NCBI GenBank assembly: GCA_903886975.1
Contig: CAISOB010000021.1
Coordinates: forward strand, 1 to 64,000
From: an uncultured beta proteobacterium
GTDB taxonomy: Bacteria; Pseudomonadota; Gammaproteobacteria; Burkholderiales; Rhodocyclaceae
Length of the DNA: 64,000 nt
Direction: 5' to 3'
The position numbers and the translations under genes are program-made. Below are positions 43,812-52,159 of this stretch, piece by piece; within the stretch, counting starts at the first letter, position 1; the number at the start of each line of letters is the position of its first letter. The notes below the pieces were generated by a model. The model was not told the origin of the DNA, searched no databases, and saw only the letters and a list, made by a program, of their open reading frames with translations.

Positions 43812-44812
43812 CTGATTTGTCCTGTTCTCGAACGACAGATCGCATCAGCATCGCACTCGTCGGCGAGGCGCTGATCGATTTCGCCAGCGGAGGCGGTCTG
43901 GCATTCCGGGGGCATTGCGGCGGCTCGCCGCTCAACTCGGCGGTCGCCTGCGCGCGTCTGGGGCAAGCAACCGCGTACATTACGCAACTGTCGACCGATC
44001 TGTTCGGCGAGCAATTGCTTCAATACCTGCAAAGCAACGGCGTCGACACCGACTTCGTGCAACGCAGCGACGCCCCGACGACCATTGCTTTTGTCGAGCG
44101 CGGGCTGCAGACCAATCGCTATGCCTTTTATTCACGCGGCAGCGCCGACAGCCAGTGGTCCCCCGAGTTGCTGCCACGGCTGCCCGAATGCTGCCGCTAC
44201 TTGCACTTCGGATCGATAAGCCTGTTGCAGGAACCGGCGGCACGCCGCATTTCCGAGTTCGTCGCGGCCAATGCCGGGCAAAGGATCGTCGTTTTCGACC
44301 CGAATGTGCGACTGAGCTTGATTGACGACCTGCCTGCTTACCGCCGGCGGATGCATGATTGGTTGCGTTGCACAGATCTCTTGAAACTCAGCGATGAAGA
44401 TGTCGCGGCGCTGTCGACCGGCATGTCTCACGAGGCCGCCGCACGCGACTGGCTAAGTGCCGGGCCCCGCGCCGTGATCATCACGCGGGGCGCTAATGGC
44501 GCCGTGCTGTACCGCCACGGTCATGCGACCATGCCCATCGCCGCGCCGACGGTCGAGTTGGCCGACACCATAGGCGCGGGCGATGCCTTTACCGCCGGCT
44601 TGTCGGTTGCGCTCCTGCATCAGGGCGTACGGGAAGCCGCTCAGCTTGCCGAACTGCCCGACGCGACCTGGCGCCAGGTGCTGCAATTTGCCACCGCTGC
44701 CGCCGCGCTGAACTGCCTTCGCGAGGGCGCCAACCCGCCGACACGGGCGGAAGTGCAATCATTTCTAAGGTCTCAAGGTCCGGGCAGCGCCGCCGCTCAT
44801 CTCCTTGAATAA
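43808..44812 (+). CDS. PfkB family carbohydrate kinase (fructokinase-like)
   Basis: The 334-residue kinase has the PfkB entry motif GEALIDFASGGGLAFRGHCGGSPLN in split form (the conserved GG-SP-N at about 38-43), VVFDPNVRLSLI in the middle and the exit motif DTIGAGDAFTAGLSVAL with the catalytic Asp in GAGD (about 256-259). It phosphorylates a ketose using ATP. Translational coupling to the epimerase (ATGA) supports sequential action: epimerise, phosphorylate, then transaldolase. Last gene of the rightward operon; the convergent E1 gene ends 18 bases away. Confidence 0.9.
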   Translation: MTDLSCSRTTDRISIALVGEALIDFASGGGLAFRGHCGGSPLNSAVACARLGQATAYITQLSTDLFGEQLLQYLQSNGVDTDFVQRSDAPTTIAFVERGLQTNRYAFYSRGSADSQWSPELLPRLPECCRYLHFGSISLLQEPAARRISEFVAANAGQRIVVFDPNVRLSLIDDLPAYRRRMHDWLRCTDLLKLSDEDVAALSTGMSHEAAARDWLSAGPRAVIITRGANGAVLYRHGHATMPIAAPTVELADTIGAGDAFTAGLSVALLHQGVREAAQLAELPDATWRQVLQFATAAAALNCLREGANPPTRAEVQSFLRSQGPGSAAAHLLE

Positions 44813-44829
44813 TCGTTGAGGCGGCCGGC

Positions 44830-47307
44830 TCACACGCCGAGCTTTGCCCGTCGCAACATCTCGGTGTCATTGAACGAGCGGGTCGGCGTGTATCCCGGAA
44901 TCGGCAGGATGCGCTCGTGGATAATGTCGATGAACCAGTCGGCCTGCGGGAAGAAATGCTCTTCCAGTTCAAACGCCGGCGTGATCCAGTTGCGCGATCC
45001 GAGTACGACGGCGGCCGCGTCGAGATAATCGAAGCACAGGTCGTTGATGTTGCGGGCCAGATCGTTCAAGTACGAACCACGGTCGCAGGCGTCGCTGGCG
45101 AGCAGGATCTTGCCGGTCTTCTTCACCGAGGCGATCACTTTCTCGAAATCGAAGGGCACCATCGAGCGCGCATCGATGACTTCGGCGCTGATGCCATGTC
45201 TTTCTTCGAGCAAGGTGGCCGCTTCCAGCGCCCGGTAGAGCGTCGCGCCGATGGTCAGGATGGTGATGTCCTTGCCGGCGCGCTTGACATCCGGCTCACC
45301 GATAGCGATCTCATAGCTTCCAACCGGAACGCCGCCTGCATGGAATTGCTCGGCGACGTCGTACAAGCGCTGGCTCTCGAAGAAGATCACCGGATCGGTG
45401 CCGTTGAGCGCCGTCGTCATCAGACCCTTGGCGTCATAGGGGGTCACCGGGAAGACCACTTTCAGCCCGGGAATCTGGGTACACAGCGAAGTCCAGTCCT
45501 GCGAGTGCTGTGCGCCGTATTTGGAACCGACCGAAACGCGGACGACCACGGGCATCTTGAGAATGCCGGCCGACATTGCCTGCCATTTGGGCAACTGGTT
45601 GAAGACTTCGTCGCCGGCGCGGCCGAGGAAGTCGCAATACATCAGTTCGACGACGACGCGGCCGCCGCACATCGCGTAGCCGACGGCCGAACCGACGATC
45701 GCGCCTTCGGCGATCGGCGAGTTGAACAGGCGATGATAAGGCAGCGCCTCGGTCAGCCCGCGATAGACGGCAAACGCCCCGCCCCAGTCGCGGTTCTCTT
45801 CGCCGTAGGCGATCAGCGTCGGGTCTTCGTAGAACTTGTCGATCAGCGCTTCGAAGACGCCGTCGCGGAATTGATAGACCTTGTTCTTGGGCACCGGCTT
45901 GCCGGCAGCGTCAGAGGTAAAGCGTTCCTTCTTGGCGATGGCCAGCACCCGCGGGTTGGCTTCCTTGGCCATTAGCACATCGGGCGCTCGCTCGTCCATC
46001 CGGGCGATCTTGCGGTTCGAGAACATCAGTTCCTCGATCGCCGCCGGCGTCTTGAACAGATCCATGCGCGGCGAGATGATGGGATCGGCAGCCATTTGCA
46101 CGGCATTGGTTACCGTCTCGACGATGCTCGAATCGATCGCCGCGAAGTCGTCGTTGCTCGCCACTCCGGCCGCGATCAGTTGCGCGCGATAGGCGAGGAT
46201 CGAATCCTGCGCCAGCCAGGCGTTCTTTTCTTCCGGCGTGCGGTAGGAATCGGCGTCGGAGGGCGAGTGTCCCCCATAGCGGTAAGTCAGCGTGTCCATC
46301 AGCACGGGACCGCGCTTGGCTTTGAGGATCTCGAGCTTCCTCCCCATGGCCTCGATGACCGCCAGCGGATTGTAGCCATCGACACGTTCGGCGTGCATCT
46401 GCTCGGCATTGACCCCGGCGCCGATGCGTGCCGCGAAGTCGTAGCCCATGGTCTCGCCGCGCGTCTGTCCGCCCATCGCATACTGGTTGTTCACGATGTT
46501 GACGAGCAGCGGCAGGCCGCCCTGCATGTCGCCTTCCCACAGGGTTTTGTACTGGTCCATGGTGGCCATCATCAGGCCTTCCCAGACCGGGCCGCAGGCC
46601 ATGGAGCCATCGCCGATGTTGCACACGACGATGCCCTTCTTGCGGTTGATCTTCTTGTAGAGGGCGGCGCCGACCGAGATGTCGGCCGAACCGCCGACGA
46701 TCGCATTGTTCGGGTAAATGCCGAAGGGCAGGAAGAAGGCGTGCATCGATCCGCCGAGGCCTCTGTGAAAGCCGGTGTCCTTGGCAAAGATTTCGGCCAG
46801 CGCGCCGTAGATCAGGAAGTCGATCGCCAGTCCCTTGACGCTCTTGTTCTTGCCCTTGTGAAACTCGAGCACGGCCTTGTAGGCTGCGCCGCCGAGGAAG
46901 CCCTCCATCACGGCAATGAGTTCGGCCTCGGACAGCTTGTCGATCGCCGACAAGCCCTTGGCCAGAATTTCACCGTGGCTGCGGTGCGATCCGAAGATGA
47001 AGTCTTCGCTGGTGAGCAGGTAGGCCTGGCCGACCGATGAAGCTTCCTGCCCCATCGACAGGTGGGCGGGTCCGGGATTGTTGTAGGCGATGCCATTGTA
47101 AGCGTTTGTTGTTTTGATCGTGTACAGCATGCTTTCAAACTCGCGGATGAAACGCATGTCGCGATAAATCCGCAGGAAATCGTCCTTCGAGAAGAAGGCT
47201 TTCTCGTCGGCTATCGTTCGCTTGTACTGATTGACCGGGATCTTGGTAAATTCGATGTATCCCGGCTGTCGCATTTCTTGCGGGTCGATGTGCAGATGCT
47301 TGGTCAT
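44830..47307 (-). CDS. 2-oxoacid dehydrogenase E1, fused alpha and beta subunits
   Basis: The 825-residue product joins an E1-alpha-like half to an E1-beta-like half. The alpha half holds MRFIREFESMLYTIKTT, AYNNPGPAHLSMGQEA, the SHRSHGEILAKG segment and thiamine-diphosphate motif GDGSMACGPVWEGLMM with NNQYAMGGQT. The beta half starts about residue 480 with NKVYQFRDGVFEALID, YGEENRDWGGAFAVYRGL and NSPIAEGAIVGSAVGYAM. It decarboxylates a 2-oxoacid or cleaves a diketone and passes the acyl to E2. The natural substrate is not clear; the acetoin, branched-chain and pyruvate types share this plan. The start at 47307 has AGGAAAAG upstream. It is the last gene of a five-gene leftward operon. Confidence 0.9.
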   Translation of the reverse strand: MTKHLHIDPQEMRQPGYIEFTKIPVNQYKRTIADEKAFFSKDDFLRIYRDMRFIREFESMLYTIKTTNAYNGIAYNNPGPAHLSMGQEASSVGQAYLLTSEDFIFGSHRSHGEILAKGLSAIDKLSEAELIAVMEGFLGGAAYKAVLEFHKGKNKSVKGLAIDFLIYGALAEIFAKDTGFHRGLGGSMHAFFLPFGIYPNNAIVGGSADISVGAALYKKINRKKGIVVCNIGDGSMACGPVWEGLMMATMDQYKTLWEGDMQGGLPLLVNIVNNQYAMGGQTRGETMGYDFAARIGAGVNAEQMHAERVDGYNPLAVIEAMGRKLEILKAKRGPVLMDTLTYRYGGHSPSDADSYRTPEEKNAWLAQDSILAYRAQLIAAGVASNDDFAAIDSSIVETVTNAVQMAADPIISPRMDLFKTPAAIEELMFSNRKIARMDERAPDVLMAKEANPRVLAIAKKERFTSDAAGKPVPKNKVYQFRDGVFEALIDKFYEDPTLIAYGEENRDWGGAFAVYRGLTEALPYHRLFNSPIAEGAIVGSAVGYAMCGGRVVVELMYCDFLGRAGDEVFNQLPKWQAMSAGILKMPVVVRVSVGSKYGAQHSQDWTSLCTQIPGLKVVFPVTPYDAKGLMTTALNGTDPVIFFESQRLYDVAEQFHAGGVPVGSYEIAIGEPDVKRAGKDITILTIGATLYRALEAATLLEERHGISAEVIDARSMVPFDFEKVIASVKKTGKILLASDACDRGSYLNDLARNINDLCFDYLDAAAVVLGSRNWITPAFELEEHFFPQADWFIDIIHERILPIPGYTPTRSFNDTEMLRRAKLGV

Positions 47308-47320
47308 TTCTTTTCCTGAT

Positions 47321-48697
47321 TTAAAGCTGGAAGATGGCTTCGCGAATGATTTCGCTGACGGTCGGGTGCGGGAAGATGAATTCCTTGATGTCGTCAATCT
47401 TCATTTGCGTTTCGATCAGCATGGCGGCGACGACGATGATTTCGGAGGCATAATTGCCGATCAGGTGGCAGCCGATCAGGCGTTTTCGCGCGGGATCGAT
47501 AAGCACCTTGCAGATGCCGTCACCGCCTGCGTTTTCGGCCATATAGCGGCCGCTGTAATTCATCGAGATCGACGCGACCTGATAGTCCAGGCCCTTGACC
47601 TTGCAGCTTTCTTCCGTTTCGCCGACACAGCCGACTTCCGGGTTCGTGTAGATGACCGACGGCACGGCGTCGTAACGCATCACGTCACGCTTGCCCAGAA
47701 GGTTGTTGATCACTACTTCCGATTCGCGGTAAGCCACATGCGCCAGCATCCAGATGCCATTGACGTCGCCCGTGGCATAAACGCCCGGCACATTGGTCTG
47801 GCCCTTTTCATCGACGACGATGCGCCCCTTGTCCACATATACGCCGAGTTCTTCGAGGCCGAAGCCGGTGGTGACCGGGCGGCGCCCGATCGACAGCAGG
47901 ACCTTGGCGGCATCGACCGAGTGTTGGCCGGCGCTGTCCTCGAAATCGACGGCGCCGTCCTTGATTGCGGTGACCTTGCTGGCTAGCTTGAAGACGATGC
48001 CCTTCTTCTCGTAATTCTTCTGCAGAATCGAGGAGATTTCGCGATCGGTCGGCCCGGCAATCTTGTCGAGCATCTCGATCACGGTCACTTTCGCGCCGAC
48101 CGAGTTGAAGTAGCTCGCCATTTCCAGGCCGATGACGCCACCGCCGACGACGACCAGCGATTGCGGGATGACTTCGAGGTCGAGGATTTCGCGGTTGGTC
48201 AGGACGAAGCCGTCTTTCAGCCCTTCCTTGGCGCCGGGGATAGCCGGAACGATGGCCTCGGATCCCGAGGCGACGAGCAGCCGCTTTGCCTGATAACGGG
48301 ATTCGCCGACGGCGACGGTGATGACGTCGTGTTCACGCCCGACGATCTCGCCGAAACCCTCGACGGTGGTGACGTGGCTCGCTTTGAGCTGCGACTTGAT
48401 GCCGGCAACGAGGTTGCGAACGATTTTGTTCTTTCGGGCAAGGACCGCTTTCTGGTCGATCGCCGCGCCGCTCGTGGTGACGCCGTAAGCCTCGCCGTGC
48501 CGGGCGTAATCGAGAATCTTCGCGCTGTGCAAGAGCGCCTTGGACGGCACGCAGCCCTCGTTCAGGCACACCCCGCCGATGAAGCGCTTTTCGATCAGCA
48601 AGGTGTTCAATCCGGCATGGCCCGCTCTTTCGGCGGCGAGGTAACCGGCCGGTCCGCCGCCCAATACGATAATGTCATACATAAATTTTTTGATCAT
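47321..48697 (-). CDS. lpdA: Dihydrolipoyl dehydrogenase (E3)
   Basis: The 458-residue flavoprotein reoxidises E2 lipoamide. It has the FAD motif VLGGGPAGYLAAERA, the redox disulfide GGVCLNEGCVPSKALL, the NAD motif VVVGGGVIGLEMASYF, the ATGDVNGIW flavin motif and the C-terminal His-Glu pair HPTVSEIIREAI. The E2 stop and this ATG overlap as ATGA, which fixes the start at 48697. Dedicated to the local complex, since E1, E2 and E3 are in one operon. Confidence 0.94.
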   Translation of the reverse strand: MIKKFMYDIIVLGGGPAGYLAAERAGHAGLNTLLIEKRFIGGVCLNEGCVPSKALLHSAKILDYARHGEAYGVTTSGAAIDQKAVLARKNKIVRNLVAGIKSQLKASHVTTVEGFGEIVGREHDVITVAVGESRYQAKRLLVASGSEAIVPAIPGAKEGLKDGFVLTNREILDLEVIPQSLVVVGGGVIGLEMASYFNSVGAKVTVIEMLDKIAGPTDREISSILQKNYEKKGIVFKLASKVTAIKDGAVDFEDSAGQHSVDAAKVLLSIGRRPVTTGFGLEELGVYVDKGRIVVDEKGQTNVPGVYATGDVNGIWMLAHVAYRESEVVINNLLGKRDVMRYDAVPSVIYTNPEVGCVGETEESCKVKGLDYQVASISMNYSGRYMAENAGGDGICKVLIDPARKRLIGCHLIGNYASEIIVVAAMLIETQMKIDDIKEFIFPHPTVSEIIREAIFQL

Positions 48698-50046
48698 TTT
48701 AGAAGTAACAGTGAGAAGCTCTCGAGCGCGTTGGTCAGACCCCGCAAAAAGCGGGCGGCCGGCGCGCCGTCGATGGCCCGGTGATCGCAGGTCAGCGACA
48801 GGCTCATCGACGGATAGGGGACGGCCAGGCCATTGACATTGCGAACATCAGTGCGCAGGCAATTGACGCCGAGAATGGCAGTCTGCGGCAAGTTGATCAC
48901 CGGGGTGAAGGACTCGATGCCCAGCGCGCCGAGGTTGGTGACGGTGATGGTGCCGTCTTTCAGCTGGTCGGGCGATATGGTGCCTTTCTGGCAGGCCGCC
49001 GAGAGTTCCTTGGCCTGCGTGGATATTTCACCGATCGACAACTGGTCGGCATTGAAGATCGTCGGCACCATCAGGCCGCGCGGGGTATCGACCGCGAGCC
49101 CCAGATTGACGTTGTTGAAGATCACCATCCTGTCGTCATGGTAGTGCGCGTTGCACATCTTGTGATTCTTCACGACGCGCGAGACGGTGTAGAGAATGAT
49201 GTCGTTGATCGTGATGTTTTCCGGGAGGTCGATCATGTCGGCCAGGCCCGATTCCCTGGCTTTCTTGAGCTTGGCGCGGAATTGCAGGATGTCCGTGGCG
49301 TCGAAGCTCGCGTTGTAGGTCAGTTGCGCCATGCTGGCAAGCGATTGCACCATCGCCTTGGCGATCAGCTTGCGGATGGTGCTGTGTTTCTCTTCGTAGA
49401 AGCTTGCCACTGCCGGTGGCGGGGGGCTGCTTCCCTGGTTGGCTTGATCGGCGACCGATACCCTGCCGCCAATTCCGGTGCCGGCGATCCCCGGCCGATA
49501 GTCCGTGCCGGCGGCGCCGGTGGCGAATCGGCCGTCGTTTATGAGTTGCACGATGTCGCGCTCGATGACGCGGCCTTTGGGCCCGGTCGGGCTGACTGCC
49601 CGCAAATCGACGTTCTGTTTGCCGGCAAGCGCCCTGGCGCGCGGCGAAATAACCAGGTCCGACACACTGACGGGCGCCGGGTCTGCTGCCGCGTGCGCGC
49701 TCTGCGTCGGGGATTGCGCTGAGGCGCTTTGCGCCGCCGGCGCTGCGACGGCAGAGCCAGCGGTGGTAGCCGCCGCACCTGCCGGATTGAAGGCGCTGAT
49801 GTCTTCGCCCGGCTTGCCGATGACGCAGACGTTGGTCAGGCAGGGAACATCGTCGCCTTCAGCGAAGAATATGGCGAGCAGCTCGCCCTCGACTTTGGCC
49901 GCTTCGTCGAAAATGGCCTTGTCGGTTTCGTAGGTGAACAGTTCGTCCCCCACCGCAACCTTGTCGCCGACCTTCTTGACCCATTGCGCGATGACGCAAC
50001 TCTCGACCGATTGCCCCTGCCGCGGCATGATTACTGGCGTAGCCAT
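48694..50046 (-). CDS. 2-oxoacid dehydrogenase E2 (dihydrolipoamide acyltransferase)
   Basis: The 450-residue protein has one lipoyl domain (residues 1-78; lipoylated Lys43 in YETDKAIFDEAA). An alanine/proline/serine linker follows, then an E3-binding domain at about 130-165 (SPRARALAGKQNVDLRAVSP), a second linker and a catalytic domain ending with SLTCDHRAIDGAPAARFL, which carries the His-Asp pair. It transfers the acyl from E1 to CoA. The start ATG has AGGGGGAAT upstream. In this position between SDR and E3 genes the complex is part of a catabolic operon rather than the housekeeping set. Confidence 0.93.
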   Translation of the reverse strand: MATPVIMPRQGQSVESCVIAQWVKKVGDKVAVGDELFTYETDKAIFDEAAKVEGELLAIFFAEGDDVPCLTNVCVIGKPGEDISAFNPAGAAATTAGSAVAAPAAQSASAQSPTQSAHAAADPAPVSVSDLVISPRARALAGKQNVDLRAVSPTGPKGRVIERDIVQLINDGRFATGAAGTDYRPGIAGTGIGGRVSVADQANQGSSPPPPAVASFYEEKHSTIRKLIAKAMVQSLASMAQLTYNASFDATDILQFRAKLKKARESGLADMIDLPENITINDIILYTVSRVVKNHKMCNAHYHDDRMVIFNNVNLGLAVDTPRGLMVPTIFNADQLSIGEISTQAKELSAACQKGTISPDQLKDGTITVTNLGALGIESFTPVINLPQTAILGVNCLRTDVRNVNGLAVPYPSMSLSLTCDHRAIDGAPAARFLRGLTNALESFSLLLLK

Positions 50047-50118
50047 TTGATTCCCCCTAATGTACGTTCTGTCATGATCCTGCGTCTTGGCGCGCTATTT
50101 CCCGCGCCAGGAATTGCT

Positions 50119-50886
50119 TCACAATACCGAAAGCCAACCGCCATCGACATAGATAATTTGTCCATTGACGTAGTTGGACGCTGACGAGGCCAGATAAACC
50201 GCCGTCCCAATCAGATCTTCAGGCTTGCCCCAGCGCTGGGCCGGATTGCTGCTTTTCACCCATTTGTCGAATTCCGGATTGTCCGCAAGCGGCTGGGTCA
50301 TCTCGGTCAGCATATAACCCGGGCCGATCATGTTGACCTGGATGTTGTGCTGCGCCCACTCCGCCGCCATCGAGCGCGAAAGCATCAGCAGTCCGCCTTT
50401 GGCGCTGCAGTACGGGGCAATCGAAGGGCGTGCGCCCTGGCAGTTGACCGAGCCGATATTGATGATCTTGCCACCGCGTCCGCGCGCGATCATCCGCCGG
50501 GCGGCCTGCTGGCCGACGATGAAGGCGCTGCTCAAATTGGTATCGATGACGCGCTGCCAATCTTTCAATTCCAGCTCGACCAGAGGTTTGCGGAACTGGA
50601 TCCCTGCGTTGTTGATCAGAATATCGACTTCAACGCCATCGCCATCCAGTTCGTCGAAGGCATCGGCAACCGCCTTCTCGTCGCTCACGTCGAAAGCCAG
50701 ACCGCGGACATTGCAGCCCTTCGCTTGCAATTTGCCAAGCGCGTCCTTCAGAGTTTCTTCGCGCAAATCGTTGACCACCACGGCCGCGCCCGCCGCTACC
50801 AGGCCTTCGGCGTAGGCAAAACCCAGGCCCCGGCCGGCACCGGTAATCAGGGCCGTACGCCCGCTCAAATCAAATAGCGCTGACAT
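50119..50886 (-). CDS. SDR oxidoreductase, gluconate 5-dehydrogenase-like
   Basis: The 255-residue SDR has TGAGRGLG for the dinucleotide, NNAG (92-95), Ser146 and Tyr159/Lys163 (PYCSAKGG). FDLSGRTALITGAGRGLGFA and IGPGYMLTEMTQPL are typical of the gluconate 5-dehydrogenase/2-deoxy-gluconate dehydrogenase group. It interconverts a hydroxy sugar acid or polyol and the keto form. Follows the second transaldolase with 22 bases between, and precedes E2 by 72. Confidence 0.88.
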   Translation of the reverse strand: MSALFDLSGRTALITGAGRGLGFAYAEGLVAAGAAVVVNDLREETLKDALGKLQAKGCNVRGLAFDVSDEKAVADAFDELDGDGVEVDILINNAGIQFRKPLVELELKDWQRVIDTNLSSAFIVGQQAARRMIARGRGGKIINIGSVNCQGARPSIAPYCSAKGGLLMLSRSMAAEWAQHNIQVNMIGPGYMLTEMTQPLADNPEFDKWVKSSNPAQRWGKPEDLIGTAVYLASSASNYVNGQIIYVDGGWLSVL

Positions 50887-50908
50887 TTTTTGTCCACAGA
50901 TCGAGTCA

Positions 50909-51943
50909 TTAGAGTTGGTAGGCTTCCACGGGTAGCCAGCCGGCCTCGACAAACTGCGACAAGGTCCGCTGCACAACGCCATAGGTGATGAAGTCCGCCG
51001 GTTTCATGCCATCGGGCTCATAGGCGCGAACGAACTCGGGGATTGTCTTCAAGCGATCGATCACATCCGCCGCGACCGGTTCCTGAATGTGCTCCACAAA
51101 GGGTTCGGGTAATTCCAGAACCATGCCGGCAATCTTCGGCGCGACCGACATCGACATTGCAGCGCCGGCAAGGGTGGTCAGATGATAGTGGCCGCGCATG
51201 CCGGCAGGCATCAGGATCGCCTTGTAATCGCGTTCCTTGAAGAGCTTATAGGCGCGCTTGATGACTGCGGTTCCCGACTGGATGATGTCGCTTTCCTTGA
51301 CCTCGGCTTTCCGGTCGTGAGCCACATCGCGCAAATAGTCGTCCAGCCGTCCGACCATGACCACCGCGAAACACTTGCCTGGCTTGACCCCGTCCTTCCC
51401 GGCCCGAGCAAGGCCTTTCATGTGCCTTTCGGCAATCGCCAAGGCTTGCGGTACGGTAAATCCAGCCGTGGCACAGACGCTCAGGCCCTCTGCGACACAT
51501 TCCTCGAGGACTTCCAGACCAGCGGCGGTGACAGGCAACTTGATGCAAATATTCGGCGCCCACTTGGCCAGCCTTCTCGCCATGTCGAGCATATAGCCGG
51601 CATCGCCTGCCTTGGTCGGATTGACCTGTGCGCAGACAAAACCCTTTTCTCCATTTGTCTTTTCGAATATCGGGAGAAGTTTCCCGGCCAGATGGGTGGT
51701 GATTATCCTTGCGATTTCTTCCGCTTTCGCCGTCGGCGACAGCGACGCCGGGATGTCTTTGAGCATCGGTCGCCAAAAATCAGGCTTGGCGAACAGCGAC
51801 AACTTGATCAGGAGCGGGTTAGTCGTCAATCCAACAGCGCCATTGGCGATGGCATCTTCCAATTCTTCGACGATCGCCGAGTCATGCCACCAGTCTGCTT
51901 GAGTATCCTTGTACGACCACTGCAGATACTTGTTGTTGCTCAT
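50909..51943 (-). CDS. Transaldolase family protein 2
   Basis: The 344-residue paralogue of the transaldolase at 41926 begins SNNKYLQWSYKDTQADWWHD and shares its landmarks at the same numbering: Asp21, TNPLL at 41-45 and the Schiff-base Lys135 in ICIKLPVT. It also has GRLDDYLRDVA and the C-terminal YGVVQRTLSQFVEAGW. First gene of the leftward operon with the SDR and the oxoacid dehydrogenase complex. Start 51943 has GGGGAAG upstream; the ATG at 51955 has none. Having both paralogues in two convergent arms suggests cleavage at two points or of two substrates. Confidence 0.88.
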   Translation of the reverse strand: MSNNKYLQWSYKDTQADWWHDSAIVEELEDAIANGAVGLTTNPLLIKLSLFAKPDFWRPMLKDIPASLSPTAKAEEIARIITTHLAGKLLPIFEKTNGEKGFVCAQVNPTKAGDAGYMLDMARRLAKWAPNICIKLPVTAAGLEVLEECVAEGLSVCATAGFTVPQALAIAERHMKGLARAGKDGVKPGKCFAVVMVGRLDDYLRDVAHDRKAEVKESDIIQSGTAVIKRAYKLFKERDYKAILMPAGMRGHYHLTTLAGAAMSMSVAPKIAGMVLELPEPFVEHIQEPVAADVIDRLKTIPEFVRAYEPDGMKPADFITYGVVQRTLSQFVEAGWLPVEAYQL

Positions 51944-52075
51944 TTTCTTCCCCATTATCGATTTATTGGTTGATCCGACCGAGGTGTTAGCTTCGACGCG
52001 TTTCACCACGGCGCGAAGAAAGAGTTGTTGGCGAGACTTTAGACGTTCGTGTAATACAAAACAAATGAATTTAAA

Positions 52076-52108
52076 TTGACATTCGTTATGTATTTCAATA
52101 ACTATAAT
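52076..52108 (+). promoter_or_regulatory. Promoter with over-long spacer and embedded palindrome
   Basis: Perfect TTGACA (52076-52081) and perfect TATAAT (52103-52108) are separated by 21 bp instead of 17. The spacer holds GTTAT-N8-ATAAC (52085-52102), a palindrome of the type bound by LysR proteins. It lies 51 bp before the LysR start and faces the transaldolase operon on the other side. An AATTTAAATT palindrome at 52068-52077 adjoins it. Confidence 0.45.
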
Positions 52109-52159
52109 TGACTGGCAGTTTGCACTTGCCGGTATTTCGATCCAGAGGAGAGTCTCACC

